NCBI GenBank assembly: GCA_902614085.1
Contig: CACMJS010000001.1
Location: 549,127 to 613,126 of the forward strand
DNA: 64,000 nt
Source of the DNA: an uncultured Alphaproteobacteria bacterium
Lineage (GTDB): Bacteria; Pseudomonadota; Alphaproteobacteria; HIMB59; GCA-002718135
Direction of reading: 5' to 3'
Both the position numbers and the translations under genes were made by a program. The notes under the pieces were generated by a model. It was not told the DNA's origin. It ran no database searches and worked only from the letters and a program-made list of their open reading frames with translations. Below, piece after piece: positions 63,467 to 64,000 of the stretch. The number at the start of each line of letters is the position of its first letter. Positions within the stretch are counted from its first letter, which is position 1.

Positions 63467-64000
63467 ATGGCAGATATAAATAGTACTAATTTATCGACTG
63501 AAGCTCCAGATTTTTCAATGCTTGCGTTATTTATGCAAGCTGACCTTGTAGTTAAATCTGTTATTATAATTTTAATCCTAGCCTCTCTTTACTCTTGGAA
63601 TGTAATAATTTCAAAAATTTTAAGAATTAGACAATTAAAAAAACTTGAAAAAGAATTTGAAGACATTTTTTGGTCTGGAAATTCATTTGAAGATTTATAT
63701 GAAACTTTAAATTTTAATAATACAGATCCAAAATCAAAATTATTTTGTGCAGCAATTTTAGAATGGAAAAAAAGTAAAACTCAGTTTGAAAATGATACAT
63801 CTGATATTAATTCTTTAAAAGATAGAATGATGAGATCAATGACTGTTGTTTTTAATAAAGAAAGTGAAAATGTTGAAAGAAATTTAACATTTCTCGCAAC
63901 TGCTGGATCAACTGCACCTTTTATTGGGTTATTTGGAACAGTCTGGGGTATAATGAATAGTTTTAAATCTATTGCAATAGCTCAAAATACAAACTTAGCA
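63467..64000 (+). CDS. tolQ: Tol-Pal system protein TolQ, partial
   Basis: Proton-channel subunit of the Tol-Pal system, cut by the window end after 178 residues. A hydrophobic segment (about 27-49, VVKSVIIILILASLYSWNV) is followed by the cytoplasmic region (DIFWSGNSFEDLYETL) and the second membrane segment FLATAGSTAPFIGLFGTVWGIMNSF (within 143-167), a core signature of TolQ/ExbB/MotA proteins. It keeps the outer membrane attached during division. Starts at ATG 63467, directly after the nuclease gene. Confidence 0.95.
   Translation, partial: MADINSTNLSTEAPDFSMLALFMQADLVVKSVIIILILASLYSWNVIISKILRIRQLKKLEKEFEDIFWSGNSFEDLYETLNFNNTDPKSKLFCAAILEWKKSKTQFENDTSDINSLKDRMMRSMTVVFNKESENVERNLTFLATAGSTAPFIGLFGTVWGIMNSFKSIAIAQNTNLA

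Overview
The window is a compact, strongly AT-rich stretch of a bacterial chromosome. Several markers point to Alphaproteobacteria: a TrcR/DUF1013 regulator, DUF1192, a DUF4164-like protein beside zapA, heterotetrameric sarcosine oxidase, and bL31 without zinc cysteines. Gene ends overlap by a few bases almost everywhere, divergent promoters are squeezed into 0 to 60 bases, and no insertion sequence, prophage or CRISPR array is visible. This, together with the methylated-amine and C1 genes, suggests a streamlined marine lineage of the SAR11/HIMB59/AEGEAN-169 type; that placement is inference. No stretch longer than 300 bases lacks a gene.

Layout. 1-5169 (minus): a peptide-type ABC uptake operon (binding protein, two permeases, two ATPases) with a terminator hairpin after the binding-protein gene. 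The binding protein appears to be circularly permuted. 5302-6288: a fatty acid hydroxylase/sterol desaturase family protein. 6346-11967: a four-gene nucleic-acid repair cluster (ATP-dependent ligase, MBL-fold exonuclease, Lhr-type helicase, metallophosphoesterase) arranged as two head-to-head pairs whose start codons touch. 11955-15526 (minus): a poorly characterised envelope cluster (Cys-rich secreted protein, VCBS/UnbV protein, DUF4396, TPR protein, DUF4149). 15689-18553: tRNA-Gln, an SH3 protein, tRNA-Arg, a GT61 glycosyltransferase and an S49 protease. 18636-20696: groESL with a CIRCE operator. 20748-30165: housekeeping and envelope genes (peroxidase, MscS channel, AI-2E exporter family, recX, ABC-2 permease, argD-argF, lipoprotein, TrkH, ApaG, OmpA-like lipoprotein).

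30317-48060 is a methylated-amine and one-carbon region. It holds a GcvT/DmdA-like tetrahydrofolate enzyme, a dimethylglycine/sarcosine dehydrogenase followed by both ETF subunits and ETF-ubiquinone oxidoreductase, and then on the other strand metF-like, fhs and soxBDAG plus a secreted nuclease. Together these would strip methyl groups from dimethylglycine and sarcosine, send electrons to quinone or oxygen, and feed C1 units into the folate pool.

48094-54509: TrhO, bL33, then a photolyase / FAD oxidoreductase / DUF1365 / CFA-synthase / DUF2878 operon resembling light- and singlet-oxygen-response lipid clusters. 54506-64000: TrcR, DUF1192, rpmE, suhB, efp, an unknown protein, gap, tkt, then DUF4164-like, zapA, 5-FTHF cyclo-ligase, a YmdB-like phosphoesterase, yebC, a small PDDEXK nuclease and the start of tolQ.

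The most unusual observations are the permuted binding protein (3562-5169), the PDDEXK nuclease in the place usually held by ruvCAB between yebC and tolQ (63168-63461), and the Cys-rich/UnbV envelope cluster (11955-15526).
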